From: Chloromonas sp. AAM2
Taxonomy: Eukaryota > Chlorophyta > Chlorophyceae > Chlamydomonadales > Chlamydomonadaceae
Length of the DNA: 64,000 nucleotides
Assembly: GCA_004335635.1 (NCBI GenBank)
Contig: QAXH01003654.1
Location: 1 to 64,000, forward strand
Direction: 5' to 3'
In this document: positions 24,101 to 36,694 of the stretch, piece after piece
How the letters are laid out: every line of letters starts with the position of its first letter
Numbering within the stretch: the stretch's first letter is position 1
Translations under genes and position numbers: made by a program
Notes under the pieces: model-generated
What the model saw: only the letters and a program-made list of their open reading frames with translations
Databases searched by the model: none
What the model was told of the DNA's origin: nothing

Positions 24101-24465
24101 CACAAGAAGGGGGGGACTCCAGCCCGTCCAACCTACAAGTGAAGGGGATTATCACACACCGCGATAGTAATGGTGGTGGCCACCCCTGGTAGTGCTATCC
24201 TGACCGCAAACCTCGTTATCCCAGTCGATCTCAGAGCGATCTCAGAACGATCTCAGAATGGCCTAAAATCTTGAGTTCAAGCTCCTTACACTTTTGGCAT
24301 GCACACAAGCCGGTCAGGCATACCCACTCCTTGATATGGTCATTTTCTGTACAATCCCCACCCCTTCCCTTGCGTGCCATGTAACAACACAGTCGCCAGT
24401 GCCAAAAAAAGAAGAAAAAACTTTCGTTTTTTGTTGCCCTGCGGCTGCACCCGTTCTGCAGCGGG
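21194..24465. other. 3.3-kb repeat-rich interval without recognised gene
   Basis: No credible coding exon is seen. Contents: a repeated block with TATCCTGACCGCATACCTCG at about 23050-23080 and again at about 24195-24225; a repeat-B copy at 24101-24162; a triple 12-bp tandem CGATCTCAGARC at about 24223-24258; and AAACACACATC repeats near 22460-22490. The 5' UTR and promoter of the minus-strand gene at 21193 must lie at the left edge. Confidence 0.5.
24101..24162 (+). repeat. Dispersed ~60-bp repeat B, copy 2
   Basis: The most diverged of three copies (core CCGTCCAACCTACAAGTG, then GAAGGGGATTATCACACACC), in the same orientation as those at 8018 and 55986. It is intergenic here, whereas copy 1 is intronic. 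Confidence 0.7.
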
Positions 24466-27400
24466 CTACCAGTCCTTGAGTGCGTGGCTCATGAACTGCG
24501 ATATGTGGAACGCGTACTCGTGCGGGTGCTTGCGGTAGTGCTCGCAGTGCCCCGAGTCCTGCCACCTGTGGGAAAACACCTCCACGCCACGTGCCTCCTG
24601 CACAAACGACAGCAACAAACAATCGCTAGGAGACAGATGATACTTACTGTCGGACTCAGCATGATAAGCAAACCTACAAGGCGGAGGCGCCTAATGCTAG
24701 TTCTTGCAATGAACCGGCGTGTTGCATAACCATGCCGGTTGCCCGTCCCGAACTGTACTGCATTAGCAGCACCCCTGCAAACCAACTGCCGCCTGTATTC
24801 AGACCTGTAATTTCATGTACTGTTCCACATCATGCGTGGGCACCAGCGAGTCCCCCTCGGAATAGAGGTACAGCTGGGGACACGTGGGCGCCAGCTCCTC
24901 CCATGCATCGTACACCTGCGCAGCAACATGCACAGCAACCAACCGAAGCAAAGGCATTATCATACACAACAGCCAACTACAGCAGAGTATGTTCTGTCCA
25001 ATGTTATTCAATTCAACTGACAGTAGTCTGGCCAATGCAACCATCACAATGAGCAGCGTGCTGGAAGTGACGAGTCCGCTGTTGCTTCCCCGGGCTGGCT
25101 GGATGCAGTCAGTAGTACACAGAAACGTTGCTGGCACAAGCACGACAGCACAGTCACCGCGAGAGATGTCCCAGCCCTCACTTCTTCCGTTCTTTGTTTA
25201 ATGGAGGGCCGTTGGAGGTAGCGACCCAGTGCTGAGCGGGCAAGGCCGGTCAGCGACTCCGCCAGGGGGTGCGTCTGCTCAGCTGACGTGCCCAGGAGCG
25301 CTGACGTTATGGCCCTGAACCGTCCACACAAACAGCAACACTGACAGCCTGGACCGTCTAGTTGAACAGTACCCAAGGCACTCTGGCACCATTTGCCTGC
25401 TGCAGCGACTGCGCCTGATGCCTTGCCTGGACCTGCCACCCTGGTACTGTGTGGCGCATTTCACGGCTTGTTCAGCCCTCACCTTGATGCCATGTCCTCG
25501 TTGACCGTGGCAGGAGCCGAGTCGAATATAATACCCTGCAACAGACGGGTGTGGACCCAAACGCATAGGGCGGGCAGCCAGTACCAACCCACAGGGCACA
25601 AGAGACCAGGCTGGCATACCGCAAGTGCATTGTGTTGCTTGTGTGCACACCTCTCTGTGGTTATACATTTTGCTTGCTCTGATCTATCCCGACCTAGTTG
25701 TTCCATCCCATAGCGTGAAAAGCGCCCTTGACATGACGCGACACGCACACCCTTCAGACCATGGCAGATGCTTGTTCGTGCTGCCCGCCTGACTGCATGT
25801 GTGTGCCGAGCAATACGTCCACTCATTACACTCCCATGACGGCCCAGTTTCGCAATGCGCTCACCTTGACCTCCCCCAGCAGGTCCTGCCTTAGCACATG
25901 GTCGTCCACCTGGTCCATCCAGCGCCACATGGTGCCTGCATGGATGAAACCACCCGTGCTGCGGGGCGCAAGACATACATGACCATGTGGAGAGAGGCAG
26001 GCAGCCGTGGCAACTGACCGAGTAGAAGGACAGCAAAGCTGACCAGCATGCATACCCTGATAACAGACATGCATGGCCCATGGCATCCCATAGGCATGCA
26101 TGAGCGTGAGGAAAGATTTGGGCAGCAGCGGCTGCCATGTCAACTGACAGCGCAAGGCAGGGTATCAAAGCTGGGCAGCATGCATGCCATGGTGGGCAGG
26201 CTTCAGACTGCACAAAAATCAGCAATTGCTCTGGGCGATGCCCTGTTTTATACTCATGTCCTGTGACTAGGGCGGACGTGAAAAATCTGCAGGACTTTGA
26301 GCAGCAAATACTGCTCGCATTCAAAACTGCCAGACTGAGTTCACACAGCCTGCAGCTCGGCCAACATCTGCGTGTCTACGTATCGGTGCTGTGCTATCAG
26401 GGTGCTGCTGCTGTACACAGTGGTCTGCTCGAGTGGTATGATGTCGCCACCGCTCTGAGCAGGCACAGGTGCTCGACTGCAGGCGTGCATTCACCTGCCT
26501 GAATATATGATATATGGTTGGCATGGCTGGGTTCTCTATGTGCATGCGCGCCACCCTGTCTATGTCGTTTCCTGCCGTGACCACGCCCCTCCAGCGCATG
26601 AGCGTCATGGGGATGCTCGTGCGCAGGCTCAACACCTCATGGTCTGCGCTGCGACGCCACAAGTTGGAGTACCTGAGAGGTGAAAGCAGGGGGTGATCAG
26701 ATATCGGTGCAGCCTGAGTCTCCTGCTCAAGGTCACATCTCCGCTGAACGTGGTGGGTCTTGGGTGACCATGCAGCATCTTCTGTGAAGATTTCGGTGTT
26801 GGTTATTCAGGTGAAAGGCTGCATGTGACAAGTCGGTGACAGGCAACGACACACGGCAGTGCACCATGCAGTGACCTGGGTGATGCTGATGTGCACCTAG
26901 TTGCCTCAGCTGCAGCTGCAGTGCTGGACTGAGAATAGCTGCCAAAGTTAGAGGGTCTTAAAGGAGCCTGTCACGATGCCCATAGTAGAGCAGCATGCTG
27001 TGATGGAATGGCCAAAAGGCCTGCAGGCAGGTCAGCCACTGCCAGGCCTACTTTTCCAAGTAGCGTTGCTTTGACCCCATCCATCCGATGATGACCACTC
27101 GGCAACACTGTGGGCTGATAATGACTGGAGGTGCATCCAACTGAGGCTGAAGCTGCGGCTGTGTGGGCCCCTCATGGGAGTGCAGCGAGCTCACAGGCCC
27201 TGCATGCGAACTGCGTGTAATGAGGAGCAAACAATGCTCACACAATAATGTACACAATAATGTACACGCCGGGACAGCTGCTTGCACACCGAGGGAGTTA
27301 TGGTAACCAAGTTGCATGCAGTAAGCTCACCTGCTTGTGGAAAAGCCTCTCCATGCTGGGTTGACTGCTAAGGGTGAGGCAGAGGATATCTGGCTGTGAG

Positions 27401-27566
27401 GAGTGCATGTTCTGTTTACAGGAGCTACATGCGAAGCTAAGAGTGGTGGTAAGCAGAATGTGGGTACATTGCTTACGCCCGGCAGCCAGGTGTGCGCTGC
27501 TTGCGAGCCCTTGGCGATGTGACTGTACACATGCCAGCCGGCTGCGCCGAGCAAGCGCCCTGACAT
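24466..27566 (-). CDS. TMEM53/DUF829 family alpha/beta-hydrolase-like protein
   Basis: Eight exons close in frame: 27566-27477, 27107-27052, 26672-26499, 25958-25865, 25535-25483, 25314-25182, 24915-24805, 24597-24466 (280 aa). Family blocks run in order: VVIIGWMGSKQRYLEKYSNL, IYHIFSTGGFIHAGTMWRW, GIIFDSAPATVNEDM, PQLYLYSEGDSLVPTHDVE, and RWQDSGHCEHYRKHPHEY. These correspond to the nucleophile-elbow and His regions of DUF829 proteins. Animal TMEM53 is a nuclear-envelope protein; the biochemical activity of the family is unclear. The third intron begins with GC (AG|GCAGGT at 26498). Only that junction restores the conserved FSTGGF block; the nearby GT donor destroys it. The Met at 27566 is the first in frame after an upstream stop, so an additional 5' exon cannot be excluded. 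Divergent from the TSSC4-like gene. Confidence 0.85.
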
Positions 27567-27724
27567 GATCCCCAGCACGCACAGGATGGCACACTGCTCC
27601 GCTATTTGGTCATCGGTCCCACGAACCTCGCCCGGCAGCGGTTACGCCTGGATCGTTTTCCCATGCCACACCGGGGTTTTGCCATGAGTCAAGTTTGATG
27701 ATCAGTGTCAAAGCCACAAACAGA
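27567..27724. promoter_or_regulatory. Compact divergent promoter (158 bp)
   Basis: Only 158 bp separate the start codons of the TMEM53-like (-) and TSSC4-like (+) genes, which implies a bidirectional promoter with short 5' UTRs. No specific motif is claimed. Confidence 0.45.
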
Positions 27725-30619
27725 ATGGAAGCCAAGAAGCCGCTAGCTGATCGCCTCGCTGACGTGTTTGGTGCTCTGGGTGGTGGAAGCACATGGAGCC
27801 TGCAGTCCCATCCCCAACCCTTCAACGCTGGGCGGCCCGTAGTGGATGCAGAACAAGAAGAGGACTCCGATGAGGAGGCGGGCTTGGGTGCCCAGGTCTG
27901 CATTATGCCGGGCAGCAAGAGGCAGGTGGACCAGGACATCACACCTGAGGCATAATAATTGTTCATCTTCTGCTTTCAGGTCATGCCTCAAGCGCTGATC
28001 GACAGTGAGGACATGGATGCCAAGGCTTGCATCGAGGACGAGGACAGTGCAGAGGCTGACAACCAGCAGAGGCCTGGTGCATGCCACACTGCAGCTTTCA
28101 GGCGGCAATTTGAGCAGGAGGAAGAGGAGGATGAGTATGATCGCTTTGCAGACGCAGGGTGGCAGGGTCTGGAAGCCCCGTCAGACAGCGGCCGGCCACA
28201 TGGTTCCATGGAGGTATGTGCTGCATGCATGATCTGATGTCAGGGATGGCCAGAGGTGCCAAGACAACATGCATACATACAGGGCACAGCTGACGGCTTT
28301 TTGCAGCGCTTATAGTCACTCACGCCCACTCAGGTTGAGAAGCTTTAGCACACACCTATCACATGACATTGCAGTACCGACACTCCTCCCGACTATCAGG
28401 ATTGAACACCTGACTCCTCAGTTGACAAATCAGTTTTTTGAAGGGATACTCTGTAGTCATGGATGGAAATGGAGGAGACAAATGATCCGAACTTCATTCG
28501 CAAAGAATTCCATTTTGTGGCTGGCCCAAGGCCCAGTCCTAGAATGAGATTGCCACGAATAAGAGGAGCAAGAAGAGCAGGTGTCCGTGAGTGCCTTTGC
28601 TGTCCACGTCCACCAGATGTCCCTCATTTCTCCCAGTTTGTGCATGGTGGTGCAGGTGCCGGATGGCAATGTGTTTGACCGCATGTCCGAGCAGAGGGCA
28701 GCCAGTGCCAGGGCTGGGGCTGCGCTGACCAATGGTGCCCCTCAGGATATGGAGTTGGAGACCCAGGCTGGCACAGAACAGCCTGCGACCAGCCAGCACG
28801 AGGCAAAGGTGACGACACACACACCACACACAGTCCTTTGCAATGCGAGTATGAAGATGTTGTGTATGGAGCTCGAGGTGTTTTCTGTTCGACTTGTCGG
28901 ATGATACAGGTATAGAAAGGCACTCACTCACTCATTCAACGCCCTCAGCATCCCTGCATCATGCCCGGGTATCGTCTGATGTTCGAATGCTCAGGGCATG
29001 GCAAGGCTTAGTCTTTTGCCACACCTTGGTACCACGCCGTCAGCTTGGTAACAGGCACGCTCTGCTGAAGTGCAAACTTAGCATACTGCTGACGCATGTG
29101 TGTCAAGGTTGTATTCTGCTTGTTTTCAGGTGTCCTCAACGCCGCCTGGCCAGGCCCCACGCAAGTCTGTGTTTGACCGGCTGGAGCGCCCTGCCCCACA
29201 AGCCCAGCAGCCTACTCAAGCAGTACAGGCTCACGGACACACAGGGGGCGGCATGCAGGAAGCGAACCAAGGGCCAGATGCTGTCGGGCAGAGTGTGGGT
29301 ACGGAGGAGGGTGCTGATGCCACAATGCCTGGCGGGGCAAGGCAGGGCAAGCGTGTGCGCTTCACAGCCAATACAGCAGCAGGCAAATCAGGTGCTGAAG
29401 TGGCACGGGCGGGCCGTGGCAGGGCAATCATGCGGCCGGCGCGGGGCGGGCGCGCCAGGCCATTGTTGCTTAACTGGCAGCGGCCGGGCTACGTGCCGGA
29501 TCACGTCAAACATCCAGAAAGGTACGTCACATCAGGCCTGGTCTGTGTTTGAGTGGCTGTTGCTGCGACATCCTGGCAACATTGGGTGGATTGCTGAGCG
29601 CTACATGAGGTTCTGTTTGAGTGGTTCTTGCTGCAAATACAACACCACGGTGGCAAGAGTGGGGCGCTCGCCCGCTTGCGACGAGGTCTGACGTGCTTTC
29701 ACTGTGGGAATGTTGCCAGTAACTGACGTGCATCCATATTTATCTATACGCCTGTTCTAGCTTGAGGCAGTTGATAAAGCAGAGGGTTATGCCTGCAATG
29801 CCTGTCTATGCAAGGATCGTTGTGAACCCCCCTTCATACTGCCTGCAGGTACACAGTGTATGACTTGGGCGAGGGGCTGACAGTGGGTGGTGGTGACCAG
29901 GCCGGCTCGGCCTCAGCGGACGCGGCGCTCCTACGCCAGGCAGTGTCCAGCTCTCAGGCCGTGGCTCGGGGTACCCCCACTGCAGAGGGGGAGGCTGATG
30001 GGGGTGCGCCGGAGCAAGCAGAGAAGATGGTGCTGGCAGTCGGGGCGGGAGCAGTCCAGTTCAAGCCCAGAGGTGAGGCGTCTGGCTCTGCATCTAATCC
30101 TACTACCTAGCGTTCGTGTCGTGCGTACCACTTCTGTTTTGCATGCTACACTGGCTGTCAGAGGAGGCGGCCAGTGAAGGCAATGAGCCCTTTTGCACCC
30201 TGAGAAGCTTCCTCTTGCAGGAATTTGTCAGAAGCGTATAAACGCAGAGCTTGCCACTCTCCTGACACCCTGTCCGCTGTCCGCTTGATGTTTGTGGCAT
30301 TGCCATCGTCAAGCTTCATTGCTAATGCTGTTGATCTGAGCAGGAACAGTGCATCATTCATCTTGTGCTGTCATCTCCTACTGCAGGTCAGCGCCAAGGG
30401 GCTGCGTCTGAGCCTAGCCAGGCAACCGGGCGCACAGCCAGTGCTGCTGCGGCAGGCATCAGCGGCATGGCTGTGGCAGGCTTGGCCGGCGAGGAGCCCG
30501 AGGGGGCCGACACTGAGGCAGCCGCTGCACCTCAGGTGATCGGTGCAGCTCATGGAGGCAGTGGCCGAGGAGGGGGCCCCAGGCGGCAATTCCGCACCAA
30601 GACAATGGAGGACAACTAA
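27725..30619 (+). CDS. TSSC4-like U5 snRNP assembly factor
   Basis: Six exons: 27725-27925, 27980-28213, 28656-28808, 29130-29521, 29849-30072, 30387-30619 (478 aa, phases agree). The protein is mostly disordered and acidic, with short conserved patches typical of TSSC4: RLADVFGALGG at the N-terminus, repeated NVFDRM and KSVFDRLERP motifs, and the hallmark GYVPDHVKHPERYTVYDLGE. Animal TSSC4 chaperones assembly of the U5 and tri-snRNP in the nucleus. A Gly/Arg-rich stretch precedes the hallmark, and a second one ends the protein (GGSGRGGGPRRQFRTKTMED). The identification rests on the VPDHVKHPERYTxYDL block plus the VFDRL repeats; the remainder is too divergent to judge. Confidence 0.68.
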
Positions 30620-32431
30620 TCTGCGTCTTACTGTAAGGTTATTGATGTCACCCGTCAAGTTACCCAGTCTTTGTTATCACTTTTTCACTTGTGCACCAGT
30701 GGGTCACATAAGCTGACGCCTGTGCGGCCATTCAACCTACCTACAGGGTTAAATACCACCAGACCACAACAAAGGTGCATTTCAGTTGCTACCTGACGCC
30801 AACGATCATGTTGGAGCTGTGTTTTGACTACATTCCACGCCCCGCATCTACAGCACAGTCAGACAGTCAGTTGACATTTGGTTGCATTGTTGTGGTTATG
30901 ACAAGCTATTGTAAAGTTGCCAAGACTCATCCTTAGCCCTGAGCTGGTGCGAGAGCTTGGAATTCAATTACTTTGTTAAAGCCTGTGGGAGGGGCAGCTT
31001 CCACAAGGATGGCAACCAATGGTGTCGATTGCAAGCATGGCCACGGAACAGACGTAAGCAGTGGGGAGGCAGTGTCTTTCTCATCCTTAGTGCAAAATGC
31101 CTTGGGGCTCGGGATGCAATGAAGCGTTGTAAACTACCCTTGTGTGTTTGTTCCTTTGCTTCAGTTTTGCTTCCTGTGCCTGGATTTGGTTGGGCAATGC
31201 CAGAGTTTGGTTTGCTGTTCTACGTGTTTGTGCCACTGTTCTTATTTATTGCACAATCTGCTCAGTGGTTGTGATGTTGGCGCGTCTGTCGTGAGGCTGT
31301 ACGTACCAAAGCCGTCAAGGGGACTCAACCTATGGTGGTTCTGTTAACCACCTGTGTTGGGAGATACAGTCATCAAGCAAGCACTCAACCTCCGCCTGAC
31401 TGCTCTCGTCATTGGGTTACGGTCAATTGCTTCCTCTAGTGCAGCATCCACAGCCGCGCCCTCAGCAATGGCCTCCAGCGCTTGCAGAGAAAGGTGCATG
31501 TCAACAAGGATTGCATGTCTGGATCGCACAGGCACACAGTGTACGTACACAAAGTTTCAGGCATCATGGTGGCTTGCACAATGTAAAAAGTGCGGCCTAG
31601 CCCCAGCCGGCGATCACACACGTTGCTCAACTGATGCATCGATAATCACGGGACAGAACGTGTGACAGACCTCTTGCAAAGATCAGCGGGTCCTTTGACA
31701 ATTGTCAAGAGTCAGTGTCCATGCACTGGGAAAGAAAGTCCAACAGGCAGGATGCTGCACAGTGTGTGTGACACCACATAAGGGTTATATTGGATACAAG
31801 CCACCCACGACAATACCGGCCTGTGTCACACCAGTGCATGTCCAACAGTCAGCATCCAAACTCATCATGGGTTTACGAACGTATGCTGAGCAAGCACGTA
31901 CATTAGATGGAGACTCAGGCAGTGAGAAGATTGGTACACGAGCGCCCCAGGAGTAAGCACCTTGAAAGGTGGGGATAGCAGTAGATAACACAAGTAGTTG
32001 ATCCTCAATACGCTTCCCCACCTTCCCCACCAGGCTGCTCACACGCTGGCAAGGCAGGACACCCACACACCTGGTTCTATTCAACGAGTCTGAGAACACT
32101 TGGGAGCCCTTGTCATGCGTCATCACTCATCACTACGTTTCCTGCTCAAGGGACAAAGTTGGAGGTTGACACATCGACGGCAATCAATGACTCTGCACGC
32201 ACCTTGATATGGCTATCTGCTACCTTTCTTTGTGCCCTTAGTCATCAGGTGCTATGCCAGCTGGCAAAACTGTACACTGCATGCATCCCTTATCGCCTTC
32301 AGTGAGGGACCTGATCTGCTTGTCACTGGTAATGCACGCTGCCGCATGCGCGGAACGCACTGTTCCACTGCCACCAGCCCGCTATCCCAGCCATCAGCTC
32401 AGGCACTGTCCAGGATTAAGCCACACATGCT
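30620..32431. other. 1.8-kb interval, one weak exon candidate
   Basis: No gene is resolved. On the minus strand, 31500-31344 codes for ALEAIAEGAAVDAALEEAID followed by a basic tail and a stop. It looks coding in composition but has no recognisable partners. The 3' ends of the two flanking genes converge here. Confidence 0.35.
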
Positions 32432-34068
32432 TCAGTCCAGATAGAACAGGGTCACTATCTTGCGCAGGTCCTTGGCGTGGTGGCAAGTCTCCAACAAGAG
32501 CCTTGAGTCATGGAACGCAAAGCAGATGATTTGCTGAACGTGGGTGATGATCTTCTGGTTGCAGATCCTGGAACATGGCACACAGCACAGTGTACCATCA
32601 GTATGACCGCCAAGATGTTCAAGATACCAGTGTGTTTGCATGGAGTCATGGACCACGCCCAAAGTGTCAGACTGCCGTGCTTACCCATCCATGTCAGGTG
32701 TCAGATTGCTGGTGGCTAACGAGCCCTACGAAACGTTCCTAGTTTGCGGAGATGTTCGTTGTGTCCATCTAGATGTATCGGCTATAACCGGACCCGCCAA
32801 GCACACCCACCTGCTAGCCTCCAGCAAAGACAAGTCATCGTTCTCTGGCATTTCCACTAAGTTTGTCACCTGCACAAAACGCGTGTGTATGAGCGACAAG
32901 GAATCATACCCATGAACAAAACCTGCTGTAGCTGCTGATTTATCACGTAATCACAACTGGCACACTTGCAATGGTCGCCTCTTGTCATGCAATGCCCACA
33001 GCACAGCGCCTACTTGGGTAAGCAGTTCCTGTGATTCCGCCGGCTGCCTGCGCAGGCTCTGCGGCAGTATCACAGTGAGCTTGTCTTGCACGTTTGCACG
33101 CAGTGCGCCCTTGATGACGGCTGCGTTGGTGCCTATAGAGCCAGATGTGTAGATGTGGTTGCCCTGCGACCAAGCAAGTATCCCACACCAAGCTTGCAAG
33201 GATGTGCCAAACATACGTGCAAGCCAGCATATCAGCTGGAGATGCATGTGCACGGTGGGCAGTACATCGCTCAGATCCTAGAGGTTAGCGTTATAGGTGT
33301 GGCAATGTATCCGCGATAGCAAATAGCTATGGCCGCAGTCAGGCCTGAAACATACAAACTGCTTGCTGTAGCAGCGTACACAGGCATGGACCGTGGTTTA
33401 CAGGCTGGCTGATGGGAAGCCTGTATGCGGCATGCCGTCGTGCGAAGCTAGCTTGACAGAAATGGCACGCACCGTTGTTGCATACGCATAGCTGAGTATC
33501 TCAACCAGTTTCTGGTGCGTGACGCCCATGTTGCGTGTGCCGAAGAAACCGACGCTCTTAGGACCATCGCTCTGCTGGATGGCCATCAACTCCTGCACGC
33601 CGAGTCAATAGACATGCTTAGGGATCATCTGCATACCCACGCACAGTGCAGGCAAATCTGCATGGCAGCTGCAGGCCATCGTACCGTTAGATAGTCTAGG
33701 TCGGATGCACTGCGTGTCCCTGCGTCTGTGACTGGTATGCGGGTCAGTAGTGTTTCTGCGGTGTCAGTTCCATTGAAGACAGTCTCCGCCTGGCTGGGCA
33801 GCTTGCCGTATGCTCCCACTGTACGCAAGCACCATGTGCAATCTGTGATCATCTCACTGTGCAATCATGCGGGCAGTCCCAATCAGGTGCTGTCTTTGTG
33901 AGTACCTGTGGGACTCATGCCGGCCATGCATGCAGCATCTGGCAGCTGCAGTTCAGATGAGCCGGTCACGCCACTGGTAGAGCCAATGGCATGTATCCGG
34001 GCTTGCCAATGCTTGCAGGCAGCCGGGAATGTTCTCCCATTGGCAGGGTTGTTGCCGCCAGCGGTCAT
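32432..34068 (-). CDS. DprA-like DNA recombination-mediator protein, probably plastid
   Basis: Six exons close in frame: 34068-33906, 33818-33685, 33592-33473, 33163-33014, 32869-32811, 32567-32432 (253 aa). The core matches the cyanobacterial/plant DprA-like (LOG/SLOG Rossmann) family: SVGFFGTRNMGVTHQKLVEI (residues 112-131), GNHIYTSGSIGTNAAVIKGA (140-159), KLTVILPQSLRRQPAESQEL, NDDLSLLEASR, ICNQKIITHVQQIICFAFHD, and the C-terminal KIVTLFYLD. Bacterial DprA loads RecA on single-stranded DNA; the function of plant homologues is largely unknown. The N-terminal 60-90 residues lack conservation and may be a transit peptide. An alternative in-frame Met at 34188 would add an Arg-rich leader. Divergent from the RRM gene. 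Confidence 0.85.
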
Positions 34069-34468
34069 CGCACAGAGTGGCCCGAACCGGCGCGCATGGT
34101 TTCTTGCACGCACAGGTCTGTCATGTAGCTGCACGCCCTGATCGACAGGGGCATGCCTCGCAGCTGGTAATGTCCTTCCGTGCAGCATGGGAGTCTGTGC
34201 AGATTAACTTGATCTTGAGTAAGCGAGGCGACAACACTTCGATGTGCTGCGCATCTCTCAAATGATGAAGGCAACCGGTGAGAACGGTTTCAGTCCCGAC
34301 ATGCACAGGCACTCCAACAGCTGCTCCGCCTTGCATTCCGTATCGTATAATCTGCGAGCCAGCAGATCCATCAGCCTACGTTTCAGCAGGGTCACTGAAC
34401 AAGGTCGACATTCATCAGGATCATTGTCTGTCAGCGGGCTTGTTGGGCAGAAACTTGCAGCTAACAGC
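34069..34468. promoter_or_regulatory. Divergent promoter region, DprA-like / RRM pair
   Basis: 400 bp separate the two start codons, or 280 bp if the DprA-like protein starts at 34188. The call rests on arrangement only. Confidence 0.35.
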
Positions 34469-36694
34469 ATGTCGGGATACGATTACAGCAGCTACTATGC
34501 AGCGGGAGCCCCACCTCCTGCAGATGCCTATGGAGCTCCCCCAGCGTATGGGGCCCCGCCCAGTTACGGTGCGCCACCCTACAGTGCCCCGCCTCAGTAT
34601 GGGCACTACGGGGCTCCGGCGGCTTATGGTGCTCCCCCTGGCGCCGGTGGTGTTGACGAAGTGCGCACCATCTTCATCACGGGCTTTCCCGCGGATGTGA
34701 AGGAGCGTGAGCTGAACAACATGATGCGCTTCATGCCTGGTTACGAGGTGCGCATATGCGTTCTGAGAGGCATCGAGATGCCGGTAACACCCGTCTGGAC
34801 CATGGTTCATGGTGGTCCCATGCAATTGCCATGCAGGCCTCTCAGATGAACTGGAAGAACGGGCTAGCTCAAGGTTTTGCGCTGTTTGCTACAGGAGCCC
34901 TTGCACGTAGTGCCTGCGATGCCATCACCCAGCTGCAGTGAGTATTGATTGGCGTCCATCCTGCTTGGGCGGCTCTCTGCTCACATCATGTATGTTTGAG
35001 CTCTAGCATACTGATCACTGTCTCACTTGTACCTGCACTGCAGGTTTGATGAAGTTTCCACACTCAGGTGCGAGATGGCGCGCAAGAACATGTATATCAA
35101 AGACATGGAACCGGCGGGCAACAAGCGGCCGCGCACTGGACCAGGAAGCTTCACACCAGGCGCAGCAGCCCCGTATGGTGCTCCACCATCAGGCGGCGCT
35201 GCTGCACCTTACAAAGTAAGCACAACCTGCTGCTGAATTCTGCAATACCACAATGGCCAGGCTCAAATATGATGGGCAAGGAAGTGTTAGTCCACATCGA
35301 GCAGTCCAGGTTGTAGCTTTGCTGGCCCCAACAAGCCCGAGGGAGTAGGTGCCAGGCGCTACATGCTAGTAACTGTTTTCACCTTGCGTCTTTTCTCGCA
35401 GCCATCCTACTCAAATGCAGCAGGGGGTGGCCCAGGCGACAACCCTCCAGGCAACACACTCTTTGTTGGCAACCTGAGCGAGACGGTCAACGAAGGCGAG
35501 CTCAATTCCATCTTTGCAGCGCAGCCAGTGAGTGAGGCATTCTCATGCAGACCTGCAGATGCCTGATGCCTCTGCACGTGCACAAAGTTCATGCATGCAA
35601 AGTTAGAAACTCGAGGCTGCATGTTGAGCCAGCCATTCACCATGAAGCATAAACAATGGCAAACTTTGTGTGGAAGTGCGTGGCTGCACGCTCAGGGTTT
35701 CCGTCAGCTCAAGGTGGTGCGTGGGCGCAACACAACCGCGTTTGTGGAATTTGACACGGTGGACAATGCCGTCAAGGCCCACAACGCACAGCAGGCAAGT
35801 GGCACTTTGCACCAACCGTGGCACTTAGTCACTCCATAATTGTTAAGCCCGTTGGAACTGCCCAAAAGGTTTGCTTTCTGTGTCTGGCTGTGCTCCACTG
35901 CACTGTTCATATTGTATCAATCGCCGATTGTTCCTGGCAATTGTTGGCACAGTTTGAAGGGAAACTGCATCGGCAAAAACACCTGGTGTTTTTGGTTTGA
36001 TGTTGTCATCATGCAGAACGCACAATTGGCATCGAACTTGGAGCGAGGCGGTATCAGGATTCAGTACAGCCGCAACCCCTTTGGCAAGAAGCGCGACATC
36101 ACAGGTGTGATGATTGACACTCCTGTGCGCCATGTGGACTACGCAGCACCAGGTGAGTGGGCAGCAGGCAGCGCACAGCAGGCAGCAGCAGCACCAGCAG
36201 CAACGTCGCTAACAGCAACCTTGGCAGGAGCGCGTGCCTCAGTGCAAAAACATGATACGTGTGTCGTGTGTGAACAGTCGGATGTTTTGCAAGCTTTCAA
36301 GTCGGTAAGCGCATCAGTGGGTGTTCTTGTCTGGGGCTTGGGGGTCCCAGCAGATGCCACTTGCGCTTAATTGCCTGATTGTGCAGCATGTCTTCTGTTC
36401 TGACATGTGACCTCATACGCACTGGCACGCACTTGAGAAGCCAAACCAGGTCAGCATGTGTTGTTACTCAGACGTGAGCCACCATGCTTGTGCTGTGCTT
36501 CGTGTGCAGGAGGCTCTATTGGCATCGGCGCTGATGCACCAGGTGAGGGTAAATTGTGTGCACGCTAGGCAGCGCTGTAAACTATGCTGCGCACATCTGT
36601 AGTTCAATCGACAGCTGTTTGAACTCGCAAGTGCTTACCATGTTAATCTCACCTCGTGCCTCTGCCCCTTGCCCCTACAGGTACTGGATTGTGA
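34469..36694 (+). CDS. Two-RRM RNA-binding protein with PYG-rich N-terminus
   Basis: Eight exons: 34469-34747, 34837-34937, 35044-35215, 35402-35527, 35696-35794, 36017-36152, 36510-36542, 36681-36694 (319 aa). Residues 1-60 are YGAPP-type repeats, as in low-complexity RNA-binding proteins. RRM1 (about 66-150) has RNP2 TIFITGF and RNP1 QGFALFAT, continuing to MARKNMYIKD. RRM2 (about 199-280) has RNP2 TLFVGNL and RNP1 TTAFVEFD, ending GIRIQYSRNPFGKKR. The arrangement resembles the plant and fungal Scw1/Whi3/NSR-like group, which binds mRNA to control stability or splicing. The intron after exon 5 starts with GC (CAG|GCAAGT at 35795). No GT donor gives the right phase, and the join restores a continuous RRM2. 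The last two exons are tiny (33 and 14 nt) and less certain. Confidence 0.85.
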
